From Pseudomonas parakoreensis (GTDB lineage: Bacteria; Pseudomonadota; Gammaproteobacteria; Pseudomonadales; Pseudomonadaceae), in the NCBI RefSeq assembly GCF_021602155.1, contig NZ_BQHY01000001.1:124001-188000 (forward strand): a stretch of 64,000 nt of DNA. Direction: 5' to 3'. Positions 57,020 to 64,000 of this stretch are shown here, in pieces. How positions within the stretch are numbered: the first letter of the stretch is position 1; the number at the start of each line of letters is the position of its first letter. A program made the translations under genes and the position numbers. The notes beneath the pieces are model-generated. The model was given only the letters and a program-made list of their open reading frames with translations. It did not search any database and was not told the DNA's origin.

Positions 57020-58321
57020 TTATTGCAAAGTGTGTTGCTCGATGAATTCCATCGGCTGCAATCCTTCGCGGCTTACCAGTCGATTCAACTCGACCCGGGG
57101 CAAACGAACGGCCAGCAGGCAGATGCCTTCTTCGTCGTGTTCTTCTTTCTGTACCGCGCCGAGTTCGAAGAACTGCGCACGCAGTCGAGCGAACCGTTGT
57201 GGCAAACGCAATGTGCCCACAAACAAATCACTGCCCAGCAACTCGGCAATGGCTTGCTCAAGCAATTCCAGCCCCGTGCCATCACGCGCCGACAGCCAGA
57301 CCCGTTGTGGCTTGCCATCGGCATCGCGCTGGATCTGTGGCTCAACGCCTTCAAGCAAATCGAGTTTGTTGTATACCTCGAGGATCGGCAAGTCCTGCGC
57401 CCCGATCTCGCCCAGCACCACCATCACCTGCTCGATCTGCAACATGCGATCCGGCTCGGCCGCGTCGATCACGTGCAACAGCAGGTCGGAGTTGCTCGAC
57501 TCTTCGAGCGTAGACCGAAATGCCTCGACCAGCTTGTGCGGCAAGTGCCGAATGAACCCTACCGTGTCCGCGAGAACAATCGGCCCCAGGTCGTCCAGTT
57601 CCAGACGGCGCAGGGTCGGGTCCAGCGTGGCGAACAACTGGTCGGCCGCGTACACCTCGGATTTGGTCACGTTATTGAACAGCGTGGATTTACCGGCGTT
57701 GGTATAGCCCACCAGAGACACGGTAGGAATATCCGCACGGGAGCGGCCGCGTCGCGATTGCTCGCGCTGGCTGCGCACTTTTTCCAGACGACCCTTGATC
57801 TGACGCAGACGTACCCGCAGCAGACGCCGGTCGGTTTCGAGCTGGGTTTCACCCGGGCCGCGCATGCCGATACCGCCACCCTGACGCTCAAGGTGAGTCC
57901 AGCCGCGAACCAGACGGGTGCTCATGTGATCAAGCTGGGCCAGTTCGACCTGGAGCTTGCCTTCATGGGTACGCGCGCGCTGGGCAAAGATATCGAGAAT
58001 CAGGCCGGTACGGTCGATCACGCGACACTCGAAAACACGTTCGAGGTTACGTTCCTGACTGGGCGTGAGAATGTGATTGAAAATCACCAGATCGGCCTTC
58101 TCGGCATGGACCAGGTCGCGTAACTCTTCGACCTTGCCGCTGCCAATCAGGAATTTGGCGGTTGGCCGATGACGCGGTACGTTAAAAAACGCAACGGTCT
58201 CGGCGCCCGCCGAATTAGCCAATTCCTGAAACTCCTGCGGATCTTCGCGCGCCTCAGGGTCCTGACCTTCCAAGTGAACGAGGATGACTCGCTCACCACC
58301 ACCGTGGCGCTCAAAGAACAA
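57020..58321 (-). CDS. hflX: GTPase HflX
   Basis: A 433-residue GTPase. The N-terminal domain has FNVPRHRPTAKFLIGSGKVE, GMRGPGETQLETDRRLLRVR is the family signature, and the G domain has G1 GYTNAGKSTLFN and G3 DTVGFI. HflX binds and splits stalled 70S ribosomes after stress. The start is an unusual TTG at 58321, preceded by AGGAG at the right distance, giving MFFERHGGGERVILVHLEG. It follows hfq by 12 bp. Confidence 0.96.
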   Translation of the reverse strand: MFFERHGGGERVILVHLEGQDPEAREDPQEFQELANSAGAETVAFFNVPRHRPTAKFLIGSGKVEELRDLVHAEKADLVIFNHILTPSQERNLERVFECRVIDRTGLILDIFAQRARTHEGKLQVELAQLDHMSTRLVRGWTHLERQGGGIGMRGPGETQLETDRRLLRVRLRQIKGRLEKVRSQREQSRRGRSRADIPTVSLVGYTNAGKSTLFNNVTKSEVYAADQLFATLDPTLRRLELDDLGPIVLADTVGFIRHLPHKLVEAFRSTLEESSNSDLLLHVIDAAEPDRMLQIEQVMVVLGEIGAQDLPILEVYNKLDLLEGVEPQIQRDADGKPQRVWLSARDGTGLELLEQAIAELLGSDLFVGTLRLPQRFARLRAQFFELGAVQKEEHDEEGICLLAVRLPRVELNRLVSREGLQPMEFIEQHTLQ

Positions 58322-58333
58322 AGGAGACTCCTA

Positions 58334-58594
58334 TCAGGCGTTACCTGGCTCAGCGTCACCTGCATCGGATTCGGTTGCGCTAGGCAGACGAATTGGACGT
58401 ACTGGCACGACTGTCGAGATAGCGTGTTTGTAAACCATCTGGCTGACGGTGTTTTTCAGCAGGATAACGAACTGGTCGAACGACTCGATCGTGCCTTGCA
58501 GTTTGATACCGTTGACCAGGTAGATGGAAACCCCAACTTTCTCTTTACGTAAAGTATTCAAGTAAGGGTCTTGTAGCGAATGCCCTTTTGACAT
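58334..58594 (-). CDS. hfq: RNA chaperone Hfq
   Basis: An 86-residue Sm-like protein. Sm1 ([20 protein letters not shown]) and Sm2 (KHAISTVVP) motifs are intact, and the distal-face residues in [18 protein letters not shown] are canonical. It forms a hexamer that pairs small RNAs with messages and, with Crc in pseudomonads, represses catabolic genes. The C-terminal tail is short and acidic. It lies between miaA and hflX as in all gamma-proteobacteria. Confidence 0.98.
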   Translation of the reverse strand: MSKGHSLQDPYLNTLRKEKVGVSIYLVNGIKLQGTIESFDQFVILLKNTVSQMVYKHAISTVVPVRPIRLPSATESDAGDAEPGNA

Positions 58595-58688
58595 GTGCCG
58601 CACTCCTTTAAGGATTCAATAATAAAAATAGGTAATTCAGATGGCTTTGGCCGCCACACCCCCAAGGATAGACGGCAATTGCAAGGAC

Positions 58689-59660
58689 TCAGCTCAATAT
58701 GGAGATGGTCCCAAGGTATTTCAAGGCGTGTGGCAGATTGTCGCAATCAAGACTGTCCAGCCAGTGCAGTTCTTCCCAGCTGCGCAGCCAAGTGAACTGG
58801 CGCTTGGCCAATTGACGCGTGGCAATGATGCCGCGTTCCTGCATTTCAGCTAACGACAGCTTGCCATCCAGGTAGTCCCAGACTTGGCGGTAGCCTACCG
58901 CACGTATAGACGGCAACCCGGCATGCAGGTCACTTCTTTTACGCAGGGCTACGACCTCGTCGATGAATCCCTGTTCCAGCATATTTGTGAATCTTTGTTT
59001 AATGCGTTCGTGCAGTACCTGGCGATTTGCCGGAGCAATGGCCAAGTTCGCGACAGTATAGGGCAATTGTTGCCGTCCCGAAGCGGCTGCTTCAGTACTT
59101 TGCGCAGATTGTTGCTGACGCAGGGCGGTCATGCTCTGACCGCTGACCCGATAAACCTCCAGCGCCCGACTCAGGCGCTGCGGATCGTTCGGGTGAATGC
59201 GTGCCGCCGACACCGGATCGATGATCGCCAGCTGCTCGTGCAGGGCTTGCCAGCCAAGGCGCGCAGCCTCTTCTTCGATCTGTGCGCGGACTTCAGGATC
59301 AGCCGCCGGCATGTCCGCCAGGCCTTCAACCAACGCCTTGTAATAGAGCATGGTGCCGCCGACCAGCAGCGGAATTTTCCCGCGCGCGGTGATCTCGGCC
59401 ATGGCTTGCAGGGCATCGCGACGGAAATCCGCAGCCGAATAGGCTTCAGCCGGATCGAGAATATCGATCAGCCGGTGCGGAAACTCGGCCAGCAACTCCC
59501 TGGAAGGCTTGGCGGTGCCGATGTCCATGCCGCGATAGACCAGCGCCGAGTCGACGCTGATCAGCTCGCACGGCAGCACCTTGGTCAGCTCGATGGCCAG
59601 GTCGGTCTTGCCCGCAGCGGTCGGGCCCATCAGGAAAATCGCTGGAGGAAGCTGGCTCAT
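58689..59660 (-). CDS. miaA: tRNA dimethylallyltransferase MiaA
   Basis: A 323-residue enzyme that transfers a dimethylallyl group to A37 of tRNAs reading UNN codons. Walker-A-like [15 protein letters not shown] is at about residues 11-25, [17 protein letters not shown] follows, then [17 protein letters not shown] and [13 protein letters not shown]. The ATG is at 59660 and overlaps the mutL stop (ATGA). It precedes hfq in the operon. Confidence 0.97.
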   Translation of the reverse strand: MSQLPPAIFLMGPTAAGKTDLAIELTKVLPCELISVDSALVYRGMDIGTAKPSRELLAEFPHRLIDILDPAEAYSAADFRRDALQAMAEITARGKIPLLVGGTMLYYKALVEGLADMPAADPEVRAQIEEEAARLGWQALHEQLAIIDPVSAARIHPNDPQRLSRALEVYRVSGQSMTALRQQQSAQSTEAAASGRQQLPYTVANLAIAPANRQVLHERIKQRFTNMLEQGFIDEVVALRKRSDLHAGLPSIRAVGYRQVWDYLDGKLSLAEMQERGIIATRQLAKRQFTWLRSWEELHWLDSLDCDNLPHALKYLGTISILS

Positions 59661-61570
59661 CAACGACCGCGCAGGAACAGTTTGTCCAGATCGTCCAGGC
59701 CCAGTTGGGTCCAGGTCGGTCGGCCATGGTTGCATTGACCGCTGCGCTCGGTGTTTTCCATGTCGCGCAGCAGGCCGTTCATTTCTGGTAGGGCCAGACG
59801 CCGATTGGCGCGAATCGCACCGTGGCAGGCCATGGTCCCGAGCAGTTCGTTCAGGTGTGCCTGAATCCGGTCGCTGGTGCCGTATTCCATCAGATCCGAC
59901 AACACGTCACCCACCAGCCGATTGGCCTCGGCCTGCTTGAGCAGCGCCGGAATCTGGCGGATCGCCAACGTTTCCGGGCCCAGACGCTGCAGCTCGAAGC
60001 CCAGCTTCTGGAACCATGCAGCGTGTTCTTCGGCGCAATCGGCTTCACGCTGACTGACCGCCAGTGACTCCGGCACCAGCAGCGGCTGGCCGCTGAGGCC
60101 TTCGCTGGCCATGGCGATCTTCAAGCGTTCGTACATGATCCGCTCATGCGCGGCATGCATGTCCACCAGCACCAGACCCTGGGCGTTCTCGGACAGGATG
60201 TAGATCCCCTTGAGCTGCGCCAGTGCGTAACCAAGCGGCGGAATATCTTCCTGACCGGCCGGCAGTGCGTTGGCATTAGCTTCCGGCAACGGTGCGAAGA
60301 ACTCGCGGTAAGCGGCTTGAGCCTCGGCGGCCGGCGGGATCGCCGATTGCGGACGTGGCGTGTACTGATACTGATAAGCGCCGCCAGCGCTGGCGCCCGA
60401 AGACGTGTTGAACGCCGGTTGCGCCTGCGGTTGCTCCAGCAGCGCATTGGCTGCCAGACGCATTTCACCCTGTGGGCCGAACTCACCGGCCTCGATGCCC
60501 GTTGGCCGAACGACAGCGGTCGTCACGGAACCGGCCAATTGATCCTCGGGACGCACATCGCCCAGCGCACGGTGCAGCGTGCCGTAAAGGAAGTCATGCA
60601 CCATGCGCCCGTCACGGAAGCGCACTTCGTGCTTGGTCGGGTGCACGTTGACGTCCACCGCCGCCGGATCAACCTCGAAAAACAGCGCAAACGTCGGATG
60701 ACGACCGTTGAACAGCACATCGCGATAAGCCTGACGCACCGCATGCGCCACCAGTTTGTCGCGTACCGCACGGCCGTTCACGAAAAAATACTGCAAGTCC
60801 GCCTGACTGCGGTTGAAAGTCGGCAAACCGACCCAGCCCCACAGGTGCAAGCCGTTGCGCTCGATCTCGATCGGCAGCGCCTGCTCCAAAAAGCCCGAAC
60901 CACAAATCGCCGCCACCCGCCGGGCGCGGGCCGCATCATCGTGGGCCTCGTGCAGGCTGAGGATGGTCTTGCCGTTATGGCGTAAATGGAAGGCGACGTC
61001 GAAACGCGCCAGCGCCAGACGTTTGATCACTTCTTGCAGGTGATCGAATTCGGTTTTTTCGGTCTTGAGAAACTTGCGCCGTGCCGGCGTATTGAAGAAC
61101 AGGTCGCGCACTTCCACCGAGGTACCGACCGGATGCGCTGCCGGCTGTACCCGAGGCGCCATGTCGCGGCCTTCAGTCTCAACCTGCCACGCCTGCTCCG
61201 CATCGCGGGTGCGCGAGGTCAGGGTCAGGCGCGCCACGGAACTGATCGACGCCAGTGCTTCACCACGGAAGCCGAGGCTCATCACCTGTTCGAGGTCTTC
61301 GAGATTGCGGATCTTGCTGGTGGCGTGACGGGCCAGCGCCAGCGGCAGGTCGTCGGCGGAAATACCGCTGCCGTCGTCACGCACCCGCAGCAGCTTGACG
61401 CCGCCCTGTTCGACATCGACATCGATGCGCCTGGCACCGGAGTCGAGGCTGTTTTCCAGCAACTCCTTGATCACCGAAGCCGGGCGTTCGACCACCTCAC
61501 CGGCAGCGATCTGGTTCGCCAGCCGTGGGCTGAGCAGTTCAATGCGCGCAGCGTTCAACACCTGGTTCAT
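59660..61570 (-). CDS. mutL: DNA mismatch repair protein MutL
   Basis: A 636-residue GHKL ATPase. The N-terminal ATP-binding motifs are [21 protein letters not shown], and LARHATSKI. The C-terminal dimerisation domain carries the endonuclease motif [12 protein letters not shown], expected in organisms without MutH. A low-complexity Pro/Gln/Ala linker (near residues 340-450) separates the two. It nicks and coordinates strand removal after MutS mismatch recognition. It overlaps amiB by four bases and miaA by one. Confidence 0.97.
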   Translation of the reverse strand: MNQVLNAARIELLSPRLANQIAAGEVVERPASVIKELLENSLDSGARRIDVDVEQGGVKLLRVRDDGSGISADDLPLALARHATSKIRNLEDLEQVMSLGFRGEALASISSVARLTLTSRTRDAEQAWQVETEGRDMAPRVQPAAHPVGTSVEVRDLFFNTPARRKFLKTEKTEFDHLQEVIKRLALARFDVAFHLRHNGKTILSLHEAHDDAARARRVAAICGSGFLEQALPIEIERNGLHLWGWVGLPTFNRSQADLQYFFVNGRAVRDKLVAHAVRQAYRDVLFNGRHPTFALFFEVDPAAVDVNVHPTKHEVRFRDGRMVHDFLYGTLHRALGDVRPEDQLAGSVTTAVVRPTGIEAGEFGPQGEMRLAANALLEQPQAQPAFNTSSGASAGGAYQYQYTPRPQSAIPPAAEAQAAYREFFAPLPEANANALPAGQEDIPPLGYALAQLKGIYILSENAQGLVLVDMHAAHERIMYERLKIAMASEGLSGQPLLVPESLAVSQREADCAEEHAAWFQKLGFELQRLGPETLAIRQIPALLKQAEANRLVGDVLSDLMEYGTSDRIQAHLNELLGTMACHGAIRANRRLALPEMNGLLRDMENTERSGQCNHGRPTWTQLGLDDLDKLFLRGR

Positions 61571-62997
61571 TCTTTGGACGCCAGTTCGGTGCCAGGGATG
61601 GTCAGGTGCTGACCGACCTTCAACTCATCGCTGCTGAGGTTGTTGGCGCTGCGCAGCGTCGCGGGGGATACCTGATAACGCACCGCAATCATCGCCAGCG
61701 TTTCGCCCGGGCTTACGCGGTGATCACGCGGGCCCTGGGCGATCTTGCCGGAGTCACGCAGCCAGGCGATGTAGGTGCCCGGTGGCGGGTTCTGCTGGAA
61801 GAACTGGCGCACGCCGCTGCTGATCGAGCGGGCCAACGCCTGCTGGTGGCTCGATGCCGAGAGTTTGTTCGCTTCGTTGGCGTTGGAGATAAATCCGGTT
61901 TCGACGAGGATCGACGGGATGTCCGGCGACTTCAGCACCATGAAGCCGGCCTGCTCCACCCGCTGCTTGTGCAGCGGGGTCACGCGGCCAATGTTGGTCA
62001 GGACTTTCTGACCGACGTTGAGGCTGGAGGTCAGCGACGCGGTCATCGACAGGTCGAGCAACACACCGGCGAGCATGCGGTCCTTGTCGTCGAGGCTGAC
62101 ATTGCCGGCACCGCCGATCAGGTCGGAACGGTTTTCGCTGTCAGCCAGCCAACGAGCGGTTTCCGAGGTGGCGCCGCGATCGGACAGGGCAAACACCGAG
62201 GCACCGAAGGCTGCTGCAGACGGCGCGGCGTCGGCGTGGATCGAAACAAACAGGTCGGCGCCCTTCTTGCGGGCAATTTCGGTACGGCCGCGCAACGGGA
62301 TGAAGTAGTCGCCGGTCCGGGTCAGCTCGGCGCGGAAACCTTTCATGCCGTTGACCTGACGCTGCAGTTCGCGGGCGATCTGCAGCACCACGTCTTTCTC
62401 ACGCTGGCCGCGCGAGCCGGACGCACCCGGGTCTTCGCCGCCGTGGCCGGCGTCGATCACCACAATGATGTCGCGCTTGCCGGCCGGGGCCGGTGGCAAC
62501 TTGATCGCCGGTTCCGACGGCGTGACCGGCACGGCCGGCACGGTGGCGACCGATGGCGTCGGAGCTGGCGGCGGCGCCGCATCGGCCGGGTTGTCGAACA
62601 GGTCGACCACCAGACGGTTACCGTATTGCGCGTTCGGCGCCAGCGAGAAGCTTTTCGGGGTGACGGCTTTTTTCAGGTCGATGACCACCCGCAGGTCGGT
62701 CGGCGTACGCTGGGCCGAACGCATCGCGGTGATTGGCGTGTTGGCGGTCGAGACTTTCAGCGGCGCGCCCAGGGTGGCGCCGTTGATGTCGATCACCAGC
62801 CGATCCGGTGCGGTCAGGGTGAAGACGCTGTGCTGCACCGGGCCGCTCAGGTCGAAGACCAGTCGCGTGTTGTCCGGCGCCCGCCACAGGCGCACGCTGT
62901 TGACCTTTGTCTCGGCCACAGCGTTGACGGTCACTGCCATCAACATCAGTCCAACGGCAGCCACCAACGCGCGAAAGCGCATACCTAACCCCATCAT
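61567..62997 (-). CDS. amiB: N-acetylmuramoyl-L-alanine amidase AmiB with LysM
   Basis: A 476-residue periplasmic amidase. A signal peptide ([20 protein letters not shown]) is followed by an AMIN domain (residues about 30-130), the Amidase_3 zinc domain with [23 protein letters not shown] and [10 protein letters not shown] (zinc and Glu ligands), and a C-terminal LysM domain ([20 protein letters not shown]). It splits septal peptidoglycan during cell separation. Candidate starts are 62997, 62994 and 62982; the last directly opens the signal peptide. It begins immediately after the tsaE stop. Confidence 0.93.
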   Translation of the reverse strand: MMGLGMRFRALVAAVGLMLMAVTVNAVAETKVNSVRLWRAPDNTRLVFDLSGPVQHSVFTLTAPDRLVIDINGATLGAPLKVSTANTPITAMRSAQRTPTDLRVVIDLKKAVTPKSFSLAPNAQYGNRLVVDLFDNPADAAPPPAPTPSVATVPAVPVTPSEPAIKLPPAPAGKRDIIVVIDAGHGGEDPGASGSRGQREKDVVLQIARELQRQVNGMKGFRAELTRTGDYFIPLRGRTEIARKKGADLFVSIHADAAPSAAAFGASVFALSDRGATSETARWLADSENRSDLIGGAGNVSLDDKDRMLAGVLLDLSMTASLTSSLNVGQKVLTNIGRVTPLHKQRVEQAGFMVLKSPDIPSILVETGFISNANEANKLSASSHQQALARSISSGVRQFFQQNPPPGTYIAWLRDSGKIAQGPRDHRVSPGETLAMIAVRYQVSPATLRSANNLSSDELKVGQHLTIPGTELASKE

Positions 62998-63468
62998 TTA
63001 ATTGGATTCCAATGCCAAAGCGGCACACCAGGCGTCGCCACGCGAGCCCTGGGATAAAATTTTCAGCGAACGCCCGCTGTCTTGCGGGCTAATGGTAATG
63101 GTCAGGTCAGGCTTTGGCAAAAAGCCTGCACCTTTATCGGGCCACTCGATCAGGCACAGCGCGTCGTCTTCGAAATAGTCGCGGATGCCGAGAAACTCCA
63201 GCTCTTCCGGATCGACCAGGCGATACAGATCGAAGTGAAAGGCGCGGATGTCACCGATTTCGTAGGGTTCGACCAGGGTGAAGGTCGGACTTTTTACCGC
63301 GCCAACGTGCCCCAGGCCACGAATGATGCCCCGCGACAGAGTGGTTTTGCCCATGCCCAGGTTGCCTTCGAGAAAAATCAGGCCGTGGCCCCGGGTAACG
63401 CGGGCGATCCGTGCGCCAAAGTCGCTCATGGCCTGTTCATCGGCCAGGTACAGGGTTACTTCAGACAC
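62998..63468 (-). CDS. tsaE: tRNA threonylcarbamoyladenosine biosynthesis ATPase TsaE
   Basis: A 156-residue P-loop ATPase with GNLGMGKTT at residues 35-43 and SPTFTLVEPYEIGDIRAFHF. It supports TsaB-TsaD in making t6A at position 37 of ANN-reading tRNAs. Start is GTG 63468, and it overlaps the nnrD frame by 13 bases. It stands in the conserved nnrD-tsaE-amiB-mutL order. Confidence 0.96.
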   Translation of the reverse strand: MSEVTLYLADEQAMSDFGARIARVTRGHGLIFLEGNLGMGKTTLSRGIIRGLGHVGAVKSPTFTLVEPYEIGDIRAFHFDLYRLVDPEELEFLGIRDYFEDDALCLIEWPDKGAGFLPKPDLTITISPQDSGRSLKILSQGSRGDAWCAALALESN

Positions 63469-64000
63469 GGTGCATGCTCCTCCAACAACTGACGAATGAC
63501 TGGAATCAGATCGCTGGCCGCCAGTCCACGGCCGAATTTACCTTGTTGCGCGCCGGCATTGGCGTGCAGCCAGACTGCCAGGCACGCGGCATCGAAGCCG
63601 TCCATGCCCTGTGCCAGCAGCGCCCCGGTCAACCCGGCGAGTACATCGCCCAGACCAGCGGTGGCCATCGCCGGATGGCCCTGGTGACACAGCGCCAGAC
63701 GCCCATCAGGATGAGCGATCAGGCTGCCGGCGCCTTTGAGCACCACGACGGCCGAGTATTTTTTGCTCAACGCCCGCGCGGCGGCCGGGCGATCGGCCTG
63801 CACCTCAGCGGTACTGACGCCCAACAGGCGCGCTGCCTCGCCCGGATGTGGAGTGATCACGCAATCTTTGGGCAGGCTGACAAAACCACTCGCCAGCAGA
63901 TTCAACGCGTCGGCGTCCCATACCTGTGGCAGCGGCGCATTGGCGGCCGCCGACAACAGCGCTCGGCCCCAACTGGCCTGCCCAAGTCCCGGGCCCACCA
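63456..64000 (-). CDS. nnrD: ADP-dependent NAD(P)H-hydrate dehydratase NnrD, C-terminal part
   Basis: The frame is open to the window end, so the N-terminus is missing. The visible 180 residues begin with the phosphate-binding GPGLGQASWGRALL and contain VWDADALNLLA, TPHPGEAARLLG, VLKGAGSLIAHPDG and the catalytic-loop GLGDVLAGLTGALLAQG of the YjeF C-terminal/carbohydrate kinase fold. It dehydrates damaged NADHX back to NADH using ADP. Whether an NnrE epimerase domain is fused upstream cannot be seen. Confidence 0.9.
   Translation of the reverse strand, partial: VGPGLGQASWGRALLSAAANAPLPQVWDADALNLLASGFVSLPKDCVITPHPGEAARLLGVSTAEVQADRPAAARALSKKYSAVVVLKGAGSLIAHPDGRLALCHQGHPAMATAGLGDVLAGLTGALLAQGMDGFDAACLAVWLHANAGAQQGKFGRGLAASDLIPVIRQLLEEHAPCLK

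Noticed and set aside
55790-58123. 777-residue plus-strand frame opposite hflK and hflX
   Set aside because: It spans two real genes on the other strand and has no independent motifs.

Overview
The window is a GC-rich chromosomal segment from a fluorescent pseudomonad (Pseudomonas fluorescens/putida group). Evidence: gene order from memory matches the PA4890-PA4949 part of P. aeruginosa (desT-ureEFG-hupE, LIV transporter, pncB-nadE-azu, ygiQ, rpsF-rpsR-rplI-dnaB, rlmB-rnr, purA-hisZ-hflCK-hflX-hfq-miaA-mutL-amiB-tsaE). There are also about 18 paired REP palindromes of three sequence families typical of this group. No prophage, IS element, integrase or CRISPR array was seen.

Layout. 1-7.3 kb: accessory and stress genes (AraC regulator/EamA exporter, a P. 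fragi-type lipase, azoR-SMR pair beside a broken LysR gene, ferritin-like protein, AsmA protein). 7.7-11.6 kb: a secreted tandem-repeat protein, then desT and the urease nickel-insertion genes ureE-ureF-ureG with hupE; urease structural genes are not here. 11.8-15 kb: AGE-family sugar isomerase, an atypical CDF cation transporter, an SDR oxidoreductase, then an 846-bp gene-free stretch with several DnaA-box-like sequences. 15.8-25.4 kb, mostly minus strand: livFGMH-livK ABC transporter next to the L-pipecolate catabolic genes amaA-amaB and a LysR regulator. 25.6-29.5 kb: pncB-nadE NAD salvage, azurin, a LOG-family hydrolase and small proteins. 29.6-36.4 kb: transglutaminase / circularly permuted ATP-grasp-alpha-E / transglutaminase-DUF2126, a probable amide- or peptide-forming cluster of unknown product. 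36.6-46.4 kb: ygiQ, dnaB, ribosomal operon, rlmB-rnr. 46.6-47.1 kb: two tandem tRNA-Leu(CAG) genes with near-identical promoters. 47.3-52 kb: ferric-iron ABC transporter genes without an ATPase, and a chemoreceptor. 52-64 kb: purA back through hisZ, hflC, hflK, hflX, hfq, miaA, mutL, amiB, tsaE and a 5'-truncated nnrD, a long minus-strand housekeeping run.

No wholly new system can be proved by reading alone. The best candidates for second looks are the ATP-grasp/transglutaminase cluster, the DnaA-box-rich gene-free stretch near 15.1-15.6 kb, the secreted repeat protein at 7.7 kb, the nested stem structure at 21.2 kb, and the LIV transporter-pipecolate neighbourhood. Coordinates, motifs and overlaps are read from the sequence; family assignments rest on remembered family features and no database search was run.
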